A DNA stretch of 64,000 nucleotides, taken from contig CAJBNH010000131.1 in assembly GCA_903955385.1 (NCBI GenBank), positions 1 to 64,000 of the forward strand. The letters are read 5' to 3'. Source of the DNA: an uncultured Myxococcales bacterium (GTDB taxonomy: Bacteria; Myxococcota_A; UBA9042). Positions 52,631-60,571 of the stretch are shown here, in pieces. How positions within the stretch are numbered: position 1 is the first letter of the stretch; every line of letters begins with the position of its first letter. Under the pieces are notes generated by a model, which was given only the letters and a program-made list of their open reading frames with translations, did no database searches and was not told the origin of the DNA. The translations under genes and the position numbers were made by a program.

Positions 52631-54999
52631 ACAACAACTTCCGCAATCGCAACAGGGCCTTGCTGGCTCTGGCGGCCACGCTGCTGCTGCTGCCGACGTG
52701 TCAGGGCGAGCCGCCGAACGACGCGCCGCTGCCGCCGTCCAAGGTGACGACCGACCGCGATTACCTGCGCGACGCGCACGGCCGCTACCTGTTTGTGCAT
52801 GGCATCAACGTGTCGGGCAGCACCAAGGTGCCGGCGTCGATCGACGGCAAGCCGTTGACGATCGCTGACTTGAGCGTGCCGAACACCAAGGGCGTGCCCA
52901 GCTACGTCGGCAAGCCGTTTCCCGCGGGCGAGCTGGACGCCGAGATGCGCAAGCTGCAGAGCGCCGGCTTCAACGTGATCCGCCTGCTGGTGAACTGGGA
53001 GGGGCTGGAGCCTGTGCGCAAGGGCGTGTACGACCAGGACTATCTGAAGTCGATCCGCGCCACCGTCGAGTCGGCGAACCGCCACGGCATGTACGTGCTG
53101 CTCGACATGCACCAGGACATGTTCAGCCGCCATCTGGTCGTGCGCTACAACGAGAAGCCGTCGTTCACCGACCCCAAGACTGGGCTGAAGGTCGAGCCGG
53201 CCAAGGGCTCGCTCGAGAACACGATCCTGTCGCTGGTGCCGCCGTACACCGACGCGGTGCGGGGCGAGGGAGCGCCGCGCTGGGTGGTCGAGGCGTGCCT
53301 GCAAGAGAAGAACCTGGACGCACCGACGTGGGGAACGCCGCGCATCCTCTCGGGTCTGGATGCGGTGGGCTTGTCGCGGATCTGGGAGCTGTACCAGAAG
53401 CTGCTGGGCAAGGAAGCCGGCCCGGCGGCGCTGGAGCCCTGGGTCGTGTACCTGCTGACCCACCTGCCCGGCCAGTTTCCCGTGACGGACACCAGCGACG
53501 TGCTGCCGTTTACCAACTGGGGCGTGGCCGCGTCGCTGTCGCTGGACGTCGAGCGCTGCTTCGGCTGCCTGCTGGCGGGCGACGTGGCTTTTCCCGGGCT
53601 GACGGTCGACGAGTGTCAGGACGTGCCGTTGCCCGCCGACCCGTCCGCGTGCCAGGCCAAGCAGACGGTGACGGTGCAGACCCACCTGCAGGACGCGTTT
53701 GCCGACGCATGGGTCGAAGTTGCCAAGCAGGTCAAGGACTTGCCCAACGTCATCGGCTATGACCTGATCAATGAGCCGATCGGCAATTTCCTGGTGCTGA
53801 CGGCAGTCGGCGGCCTGTTGCAGACAGGGACGCTGGACGGCGCGCAGCAAACGCTGGTGGCGTTGCTGGGCAAGGAAAACGGCGAGCTGGTGTTCGACGT
53901 GCTGAACAGCCTGCGTCTGCTGCCGCCGATCCCGCCCAAGCCCACCGACCCTGCGCTGGTCGACGCGTGGCAGGCACAGAAGCAGGCAACCCTGCACGAG
54001 TGGGGTCTGGACAAGCTGGACCTGCTGGCCATCGCCGGGCTGAACGTCGGCTTTGACCGCAACCACCTCAAGCCGTTCTACGAGAAGGTGGGCAAGGCGA
54101 TCCTGACGGTGGATCCGCAAGCGGTGTTCTTCCTGGAACCCACGATGAACATCTCGGCGCTGCTGGGCGGCAAGCTCGGCAGCATGTGGGACCAGTCGAT
54201 GAACCGCCCCGACGGCTTGGAGCGGGTCGTGTGGGCGCCGCACTACTACGCCGATATCTATCCGTTCCTGGGCTTCAACGCGGCGTCGCGGGTGTTCACG
54301 GCAGACGAAGTGCAGTACCGCAACTACCAGCCATTCCTGGAAGGGGTGGCCGAGCTGGCGACATTTGCGCTGGGCAACGCCCCGGTGGTGTTCGGCGAGT
54401 TCGGCACCTACTTCAACTTTGGCGGGATCGAGGCCTCGGTCGCGCAGAACTACCTGATCTCCGAGCACATCCTGGACAACTACTTCGAGGCCTTCGAGCG
54501 CATGTTCGAAAACCACATGCTGTGGTGCTACACGCCCGACAACGACAAGCAGTATGGCGACTTGTGGAACAAGGAAGACTTCTCGATCCAAGGCTTCGAC
54601 GGCAAATTCCGCGGCGCCCGCGCGTGGGCGCGCCCGTACGCGAAGGCCATGGCCGGCAAGCCGATCTCGACGCACTTCTGGTCACCCCTGCACTACTTCG
54701 ACCCCAAGAAGGGCACGCCGAATCCGCAGCGCGAGTTCGAGGTGACCTACGAGTCGAAGGAGACCGACGCGCCCACCGAGATCTTCGTGCCGACGCTGCA
54801 GTACCCCGACGGCTTCCATGTCTGGCTGTCCGACGGCCGCGCTTGGTACGACCCCGAGACGCAGACGCTGTCGCACCTGCCCGCTGCCGACCAACCCGAC
54901 GCCGTGCACTCGGTGCGGATCTTGCCGCCGCTGCCCGACCGCGAGGCGACCGGCTGGCAGTACTTCTTCCGCGACCACCTTGTGCTGACCGGCGACTGA
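52627..54999 (+). CDS. GH5-family glycosidase lipoprotein, endoglycoceramidase-like
   Basis: 790 residues; ATG overlaps the galK stop (ATGA). The lipoprotein signal ends LLLLPTC. The catalytic (beta/alpha)8 domain shows FVHGINVSGSTKV, GFNVIRLLVNWEGLEP, VLLDMHQDMFSR, the acid/base Glu in YDLINEP (about 382) and the nucleophile Glu in FGEFGTY (about 590). Order and the DMHQD motif match the endoglycoceramidase-related GH5 group. A large insertion (about 195-370) and a C-terminal beta domain (about 690-790) are present. It likely cleaves a glycolipid or other galactose-containing glycoconjugate outside the cell, feeding galT/galK. The actual substrate is not proven. Confidence 0.88.
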   Translation: MNNNFRNRNRALLALAATLLLLPTCQGEPPNDAPLPPSKVTTDRDYLRDAHGRYLFVHGINVSGSTKVPASIDGKPLTIADLSVPNTKGVPSYVGKPFPAGELDAEMRKLQSAGFNVIRLLVNWEGLEPVRKGVYDQDYLKSIRATVESANRHGMYVLLDMHQDMFSRHLVVRYNEKPSFTDPKTGLKVEPAKGSLENTILSLVPPYTDAVRGEGAPRWVVEACLQEKNLDAPTWGTPRILSGLDAVGLSRIWELYQKLLGKEAGPAALEPWVVYLLTHLPGQFPVTDTSDVLPFTNWGVAASLSLDVERCFGCLLAGDVAFPGLTVDECQDVPLPADPSACQAKQTVTVQTHLQDAFADAWVEVAKQVKDLPNVIGYDLINEPIGNFLVLTAVGGLLQTGTLDGAQQTLVALLGKENGELVFDVLNSLRLLPPIPPKPTDPALVDAWQAQKQATLHEWGLDKLDLLAIAGLNVGFDRNHLKPFYEKVGKAILTVDPQAVFFLEPTMNISALLGGKLGSMWDQSMNRPDGLERVVWAPHYYADIYPFLGFNAASRVFTADEVQYRNYQPFLEGVAELATFALGNAPVVFGEFGTYFNFGGIEASVAQNYLISEHILDNYFEAFERMFENHMLWCYTPDNDKQYGDLWNKEDFSIQGFDGKFRGARAWARPYAKAMAGKPISTHFWSPLHYFDPKKGTPNPQREFEVTYESKETDAPTEIFVPTLQYPDGFHVWLSDGRAWYDPETQTLSHLPAADQPDAVHSVRILPPLPDREATGWQYFFRDHLVLTGD

Positions 55000-55033
55000 T
55001 CGCGCTGCACGACCGCCCGCCAGGAGACGCGAC

Positions 55034-56464
55034 ATGCGACGTTCTACCCTGCTGTTCCCCCTGTTGCTGACCGCCCTTTGCGCGGCCTCGGCACTGGCCC
55101 AAACCCCGGCGCCCCTGCCCGCCAACCCCACGGCCGACGCGGTGGACCCGACGCCGGGCTGCGCGGGCTTCTGCGACACCGACAGGATCTCGCGGCCGTC
55201 CCGATTGGGCCGGGGCGTGCAGTTCGGCGTGCAGCTGCAGAATCTGGTGGTGCTGCGGTCGGATACCGACTTCGACCCGACCGCGCCGGCGTGGAATCCG
55301 GACGGCCAGACCTCCGGGGCACACGCCACGGTCCTGCAGCCGACGATCACCTGGCACGCAGCTCGCGACCTGCGGATCTACTACGAGACCGAAGTCGGCC
55401 TGAACTACTGGAGCAAGAGCGACCCCAACCAGGAGGACATGACCGCCCCTTCGGCGTTTATGCTCAAGCAGCGGCAGATCTTCGCGGAGGGCGAGCTGGG
55501 CGACGAGGACGACTGGGGTTTCCGCGTGGGCTATCAGTACCTGTCCGACCCCACCGGGCTGTTCCTGGGCCACTGGCTGGGCGCGGCGGGGCTGTGGCAC
55601 CAGATCGATGGCGACCTGCGCGTGGGTCTGGTCGCGGGACAGGTGCCGGATGCGACGTATGAGGGCCTGACGATCCAGGACAACAACTTCCGCCACGACA
55701 TCTTTGTGGGAGGGCTGCGCGCCGACCTGGGACTGGCCGCGCAAGACCGCATTTCCGCTGGCGTTTATGGCCTCTACGACAACTCCGAGATCGGCCGACC
55801 GCGCTGGCTGGTGGCGCCGGCCGTGCACGTGCGAGGCGACATGGGCGTGCTGTCCGGCAGTCTGGACGGCGTGCTGCAGGTGGGCAGTTCCGCCAACACG
55901 GCGGCCGACGGTGGCGACCAGACGATTCTGGCGTGGGCGGCCCAGGCGCACGGCGACATGGATCTGGCGCCGTTTGCGTTGTCCTTGAATGTGCTGGCGT
56001 TGTCGGGCGACGACGGCTACTCGGGCAACGACCGCGAGGGGGCGTTCCTGTCCTCCAGCAGGTCAAGCAGCCGGACCGTGATGCTGACCGAAGACGAGCA
56101 CCGCAACTGGTACGACCAGCTGGACCGGCGGATGGCCCGATTCCAGGGCGGTTTCTGGCAGCACGATGCGGGTTTTGCCGTGGCCGACCTGACCGCGGCG
56201 ATGCAGATCGGCGAGGGCTTCCGGCCAGCGATCATCCTGGGCGGTGCGGCGGTGCTGGAGCCGAAGCACGCGCTGAACGAGCGCTGGACCGGGTTCGAAG
56301 CCGACGTGGATCTGGGCTTCCGTACTGGAGAAAGCCTGACCGCGCATCTGGTGGGCAGCGTCCTGCTGCCGGGCAAGGCGGCGGCGGCGCTGGTGAACCG
56401 GATTGACCTCGCGAGCACCGAGCCGATCTGGTCGATGTCCGCGACGGTAGGGGTCGGGTACTGA
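55034..56464 (+). CDS. Outer-membrane porin-like barrel protein
   Basis: 476 residues from ATG 55034 (AGGAGACG upstream), with a signal peptide ending ASALAQ. CAGFCDTD is a possible N-terminal disulfide. The rest alternates amphipathic strands (DLRIYYETEVGLNYW, DDWGFRVGYQYL, RADLGLAAQDRISAGVYGLYDN) and ends with aromatic VGVGY, as outer-membrane barrels do. It lies 34 nt after the GH5 gene and could be the uptake channel for the sugar released. A porin of phosphate-selective (OprP) type is an alternative. Confidence 0.8.
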   Translation: MRRSTLLFPLLLTALCAASALAQTPAPLPANPTADAVDPTPGCAGFCDTDRISRPSRLGRGVQFGVQLQNLVVLRSDTDFDPTAPAWNPDGQTSGAHATVLQPTITWHAARDLRIYYETEVGLNYWSKSDPNQEDMTAPSAFMLKQRQIFAEGELGDEDDWGFRVGYQYLSDPTGLFLGHWLGAAGLWHQIDGDLRVGLVAGQVPDATYEGLTIQDNNFRHDIFVGGLRADLGLAAQDRISAGVYGLYDNSEIGRPRWLVAPAVHVRGDMGVLSGSLDGVLQVGSSANTAADGGDQTILAWAAQAHGDMDLAPFALSLNVLALSGDDGYSGNDREGAFLSSSRSSSRTVMLTEDEHRNWYDQLDRRMARFQGGFWQHDAGFAVADLTAAMQIGEGFRPAIILGGAAVLEPKHALNERWTGFEADVDLGFRTGESLTAHLVGSVLLPGKAAAALVNRIDLASTEPIWSMSATVGVGY

Positions 56465-56649
56465 GACTGCGGGAGCGCGCAACGTAGCCATCCGGGCATC
56501 GTCCATCCATCAAACGACCTACAAAACAACTGCTTGCGCGGTTTGACCAAAGGATTTGGCCAGCGCAAACTCCGCCGTCACTGCGTGCATCGGTCCAACA
56601 GGGGATGGCTCGGACGCAAGCAGTCTCCGCAACCGTTTCTGGAGGGAAC

Positions 56650-57513
56650 ATGCGCGTGTCGTCTCGTGCTGCAGTCTTGGTCGCCGTTTTCGTCGTCGGT
56701 GCCTGTGGCAAGGGAGGATCGACCGGACAGGCGGGGTTCGTCCTTGCGGGGGGAGTTCCGAAGGTCGGTCAGAAGACCGAGTCGGTTGAGCAGTCCCGTT
56801 CGCCAGAGATGAAGCTCACCTTCACCGTGCCGGGCAAGACCGTTCCAGGCTCGATGTCCTTGGACTTGGACAGCTTGTCTGAGAGTGAAGTGCTTGCCGT
56901 TCAAGACGGTCGCGTCACCAAGTACCGCCTGCTGGCAAAGCGGGACTCGACACGGACGACGATGCGTGTGCCGGGCGCCTCTGACGAGCCGACGGTTACA
57001 GAGGACCCGCTTTCCGGGTTGCCCATCGTCGCCGAGTGGACCAACGGCAAGTGGACCCGGCGATTGGAAGCGGGCGCCCCCACGGCGGAACAGACCGAGA
57101 AGCTGAACGAGGCTTGGTCAGACGCCGACATGTACACGTCCAAGCCGATCGCGGTCGGCGAGTCGTGGGCGGTCGAGGGAGCAGCGCTGCAGTCCCTGGC
57201 CGGCGCCGAGTGCATCGGGACGACCGGTGAGGTGACGGCCAACCTGCAATCCGTTGGCGCGTGCGGCAGCGACCAGTGCGCGACCATCACCTACTCAGGC
57301 AAGATCGCGTGTAAAATGACCATTGGCGGGTCGGTGATGGACGTCAAGATGTCCGTCACGGGCAACCTACAGCGTTCGCTGCAGAAGTTCATCGACCTCC
57401 GCTCGAACTTGCGTCAGGTCATTGAGATGACTGGTGATATTCCGGACACTCCGGGGGCGCGCATGGAGATCTCTGGTGTTTCGGAGAGCGAGACGACGAC
57501 CTCGGTGAAGTAG
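56650..57513 (+). CDS. Lipoprotein of unknown function
   Basis: ATG at 56650 with GGAGGGAAC upstream gives 287 residues; ATG at 56605 is too early for the signal peptide. Lipobox VFVVGAC puts the lipid on Cys near residue 20. Residues about 40-260 are beta-rich (MKLTFTVPGKTVPGSMSLDL, VTKYRLLAKRDSTRTTMRV, YTSKPIAVGESWAVEGAAL), a pattern seen in periplasmic lipoproteins of this lineage, without a name. Two internal Cys pairs may be disulfides. A 185-nt gap separates it from the barrel gene, and it seems to have its own promoter. Confidence 0.72.
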   Translation: MRVSSRAAVLVAVFVVGACGKGGSTGQAGFVLAGGVPKVGQKTESVEQSRSPEMKLTFTVPGKTVPGSMSLDLDSLSESEVLAVQDGRVTKYRLLAKRDSTRTTMRVPGASDEPTVTEDPLSGLPIVAEWTNGKWTRRLEAGAPTAEQTEKLNEAWSDADMYTSKPIAVGESWAVEGAALQSLAGAECIGTTGEVTANLQSVGACGSDQCATITYSGKIACKMTIGGSVMDVKMSVTGNLQRSLQKFIDLRSNLRQVIEMTGDIPDTPGARMEISGVSESETTTSVK

Positions 57514-57560
57514 CTCCGGCGCCGCAGAGGCCTTCGCCCACCGCGGCGACTACCCCCGGC

Positions 57561-58523
57561 TCACTGACACGCTGGCGTCATCGCGACCCGCCGCAAGACC
57601 CGCGCGATCGCGTCGGTATCGTGGGAACCGCCGATCACCAGTGCGGCGGCCTTGGCCCCGGGCACGCCGTTGCCCATCGCGACGCCCAGCCCCACCTGCC
57701 CCAGCATCTCCAGATCGTTGTCCCCGTCACCGAAGGCCAGCACGTCGGCCATGGCGATTCCCAAGGGCGCAAGGGCGGCTGCGATCGCCATGCCCTTGTT
57801 GACGCGCAGCGGCACGATGTCGATGGTGGCGTCCTCAGGGCTCGCCAGATACGCCAGCGCCTCGCCGCCCAGCGCGACCTCGAGCCGACTGCGCACGGTT
57901 TCGGCCTTGGCTCGGGTCGACACGACCAGGATCTTCAGGGCCTGTTCTTCCGCAGGCAGGGACTCCCGCGAGAAGTCGCACGCCGGGGCAGCGCACACCT
58001 TGCGCTCGCGCTTGTCGAACTCGCCGAAGTAACCGTCCAGCATGGGCAATGCCCGGTCCTGCACCATGCGGTGCGAGAACCCGACGACGATGCCCTCGAT
58101 GCCGTCCAGACCCTGCGCGGCGCCCAGAAAGCGGCGCACGGCCTCTGCCGACAAGGGACGCACCGCCAGTGCGGTCTTGGCGTCCGGCGTCAGCGTCAGC
58201 GCGCCGTTCATCACGATGAAAGGCAGGTCGGGGCGCAGGGCGGCTCGGGTGGCCTCTGCCCCTTCCGAGCTGCGACCCGTGGCGATGCCGAACCGACCGC
58301 CGCAGCGGCGAAACGCCTCCAGCGCCGCCAAGGTCTCGGGCCGCACCCGGTTGGCGGGGTCGAGGGCGGTTCCATCCAAGTCACTGTAAACGACGGGAAA
58401 CCGCAGACGCGGCGAGGAAGCTTCGCGTGGCACGGTCTGGCCCGCCGGACCACACGCCGAAAGCAGCAGGGACGCGATGAGCAGCGAGCCAAGGCCAAGC
58501 CGGCTCGAAAGTACCATGGACAC
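57561..58523 (-). CDS. Cof-type HAD phosphatase with a lipoprotein signal
   Basis: 320 residues. HAD motifs are intact: YSDLDGTAL (Asp nucleophile and Asp +2, about 46-54), GIATGRSSEG, the Lys in RVNKGMAI, and FGDGDNDLEML. The Cof/IIB cap lies between. These phosphatases normally work in the cytosol on sugar phosphates or flavin phosphates. Here the N-terminus is a lipoprotein signal with lipobox LLLSAC, so export is predicted. The start may be GTG at 58523 or ATG at 58517, both next to AGGAGG. Convergent with the preceding lipoprotein gene. Confidence 0.9.
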   Translation of the reverse strand: MSMVLSSRLGLGSLLIASLLLSACGPAGQTVPREASSPRLRFPVVYSDLDGTALDPANRVRPETLAALEAFRRCGGRFGIATGRSSEGAEATRAALRPDLPFIVMNGALTLTPDAKTALAVRPLSAEAVRRFLGAAQGLDGIEGIVVGFSHRMVQDRALPMLDGYFGEFDKRERKVCAAPACDFSRESLPAEEQALKILVVSTRAKAETVRSRLEVALGGEALAYLASPEDATIDIVPLRVNKGMAIAAALAPLGIAMADVLAFGDGDNDLEMLGQVGLGVAMGNGVPGAKAAALVIGGSHDTDAIARVLRRVAMTPACQ

Positions 58524-58692
58524 AGAGGCCTCCTGCGGGGGACAAGGGGGCGCGGACCGTACACCGGGGGTGCCGCGTGCAGCAAGGGCGCGGGTCCACC
58601 CTCTGGCGCACTTCGACGCTCCGCTTCACAATACGGCCCCGTCCGCGGCCGCTGCGCCGCCCCTGCTCTCCCCCAAGACCCCTGAGGTGTCC

Positions 58693-59994
58693 ATGTCTGC
58701 TGCCCGCACCGTGTCGCTTGCCGTTCCAGCCTCTGAGCGCGTCATCGCCGACCTGTACGAGCTCGCCGCCCGCACTGCGACCGACGGCTCGATTCACGGA
58801 GGTGGCCAGCGGGTCGCCTGGGGTCCGATCTGGCGCGAAGCGCGGGCCTGGTTCACCGAGAAGGTGAAGACCGATCTGGGGTTGCCAGTGCACGTCGATC
58901 CGGCCGGCAACGCCTGGGTGACGCTGCAGGGCGAGTCGGACGACAGCGTGGTCTTCGGCAGCCACTTGGACTGCGTGCCCAGCGGCGGCTGGCTGGACGG
59001 CTGCTTGGGCGTGGTCGCCGGCATCGAGGTCCTGCGCCGACACGCCGCCGGGGGCAAGTCGCCCGTCACGCTGCACCTGATCGACTGGGCCGACGAGGAA
59101 GGCGCGCGCTTTGGCCGCAGTCTGGCCGGCTCGTCGTCGTCGGCCGGAACGCTGGACCCGCACAAGGAACTGGCCCATCTGGTGGACCGCGCCGGCGTCA
59201 AGCTGCCCGACGCGCTGCGCGAAAACGGCGTGGAGCTGGACCACATGCTCGACGCACACGCCTACCTGCTGGCCCGCAAGCCCAAGGCGTATCTGGAGTT
59301 GCACATCGAACAGGGACCGGTGCTCGAGTCGCTGCAAGAGCCTACCGGCGTGGTGCTGGGCACCATGGGCGTCGAGCGGCACATGATTCGCTTCAAGGGT
59401 CAGGCCGTTCACGCCGGCGCCACGCCCATCCCGCTGCGTCAGGACGCGTTCCTGTCCGCCGCCGAGTTCGCACTGGCGTGCCGCGACATCGGGCTGAAGT
59501 TCTCAGGCGATACGCCGCGCACCCGCGTGGTGGCCACCTGCGGCGTCGTCAAGGTCGAGCCGGGCTTCGTGACGGCCGTGCCGGGCTTCACCGAGATCTC
59601 GCTCGACATGCGCGCGCTGGACGCCGGCGTGCTGGCGCAAATGAAGGCCGCGGCTGAGGAAGCTTCGCACATCGCCGCCGACCGCAACGGCTGCTCGGTC
59701 GCGTGGGAGTACATCTGGCAGATCGAGCCCCGGCCATTCGACCCCAAGCTGCTCGAGTTCTGCGGCGAGGCCGTCCAGCAGATCGTCGGCCGCGCGCCGC
59801 AGCTGCCGTCGGGGCCGCTGCACGACGCCGCAGAGATGGCCGGCATCATGCCCACCGTCATGATGTTCGCGCAGTCGTCGCCGGGCATCTCCCACACCAA
59901 GCTCGAGGACACGCCGATCCCGCACCTGGACAAGTCGATCCGCGCCTTCCAGCTGCTGGTCGAGAAGACCGTCGCCCACGTCGCCGGGATCTGA
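58693..59994 (+). CDS. M20-family Zn amidohydrolase (carbamoylase / allantoate amidohydrolase type)
   Basis: 433 residues from ATG 58693 (GAGGTG upstream). The metal-binding blocks are GSHLDCVPSGGWLDGCLGVVAG (about 89-110), DWADEEGARFG and LHIEQGPVLE, typical of the hydantoinase/carbamoylase branch of M20. IRFKGQAVHAGATPIPLRQDAF marks the dimerisation domain, and the C-terminal GPLHDAAEM carries the last metal ligand. It should hydrolyse an N-carbamoyl amino acid or ureido compound. Allantoate is one option. No hydantoinase or purine-degradation gene is nearby. Confidence 0.93.
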   Translation: MSAARTVSLAVPASERVIADLYELAARTATDGSIHGGGQRVAWGPIWREARAWFTEKVKTDLGLPVHVDPAGNAWVTLQGESDDSVVFGSHLDCVPSGGWLDGCLGVVAGIEVLRRHAAGGKSPVTLHLIDWADEEGARFGRSLAGSSSSAGTLDPHKELAHLVDRAGVKLPDALRENGVELDHMLDAHAYLLARKPKAYLELHIEQGPVLESLQEPTGVVLGTMGVERHMIRFKGQAVHAGATPIPLRQDAFLSAAEFALACRDIGLKFSGDTPRTRVVATCGVVKVEPGFVTAVPGFTEISLDMRALDAGVLAQMKAAAEEASHIAADRNGCSVAWEYIWQIEPRPFDPKLLEFCGEAVQQIVGRAPQLPSGPLHDAAEMAGIMPTVMMFAQSSPGISHTKLEDTPIPHLDKSIRAFQLLVEKTVAHVAGI

Positions 59995-60136
59995 CCCGCG
60001 CAATCGCTGCCCCCTTCGGACGCAACGCACCACGATTCTTCACGGATCGCGGACGGCACCCACGCGTCCAAGAGGCACGAGGCACGCACGACCTTGGCAC
60101 ACAGCCGGGCGCGCTGGGCCGTCATGGAGGGCAATC

Positions 60137-60484
60137 ATGGTGAACTTCTATCTCGAGGGCGGCTGGGGCATGTACCCCGTCACGGTCTTCGGCCTCGTGC
60201 TGCTGGCGGCGGCGGTCGGCTTTGTGGTGCGACCGAATCGCAACGGACTCAAGCGCTTGCAGTGGCTGATGGCCGTGGTGCTGGGCGCTGGGTTGCTCGG
60301 GACCGTCACCGGCTTCATCGCCACGTTTCAGTACGTCGCGCAGATGCCCGCGCCCAAGGACGCCTTCGTGGTGCTGGTCGGGCTTGCAGAGTCCCTGCAC
60401 AACCTGTCGCTCTCGCTGATGTTCGCGGTGCTCGGCGGCATCCTTGTGGCCGTCGGCACGGGACGGTTGCCCAAAGACGGCTAG
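60137..60484 (+). CDS. Small MotA/TolQ/ExbB-like membrane protein
   Basis: 115 residues; GGAGGGCAATC precedes the ATG. Three hydrophobic segments lie at about 14-32, 43-63 and 92-107. The opening FYLEGGWGMYPVTVFGLVLL and the third segment resemble the MotA/TolQ/ExbB proton-channel family, but the protein is only half that size and no ExbD/TolR partner follows. Identity is tentative; it could be a reduced or accessory form. Confidence 0.7.
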   Translation: MVNFYLEGGWGMYPVTVFGLVLLAAAVGFVVRPNRNGLKRLQWLMAVVLGAGLLGTVTGFIATFQYVAQMPAPKDAFVVLVGLAESLHNLSLSLMFAVLGGILVAVGTGRLPKDG

Positions 60485-60571
60485 CCGAGCGCCTTGCGCA
60501 CACGCCTGGCCCCGGTAGTGACGCTCCAACGCCCGCAGGAACGCGTCGCGCAGGCAGGAGGTCCGCGAGGG

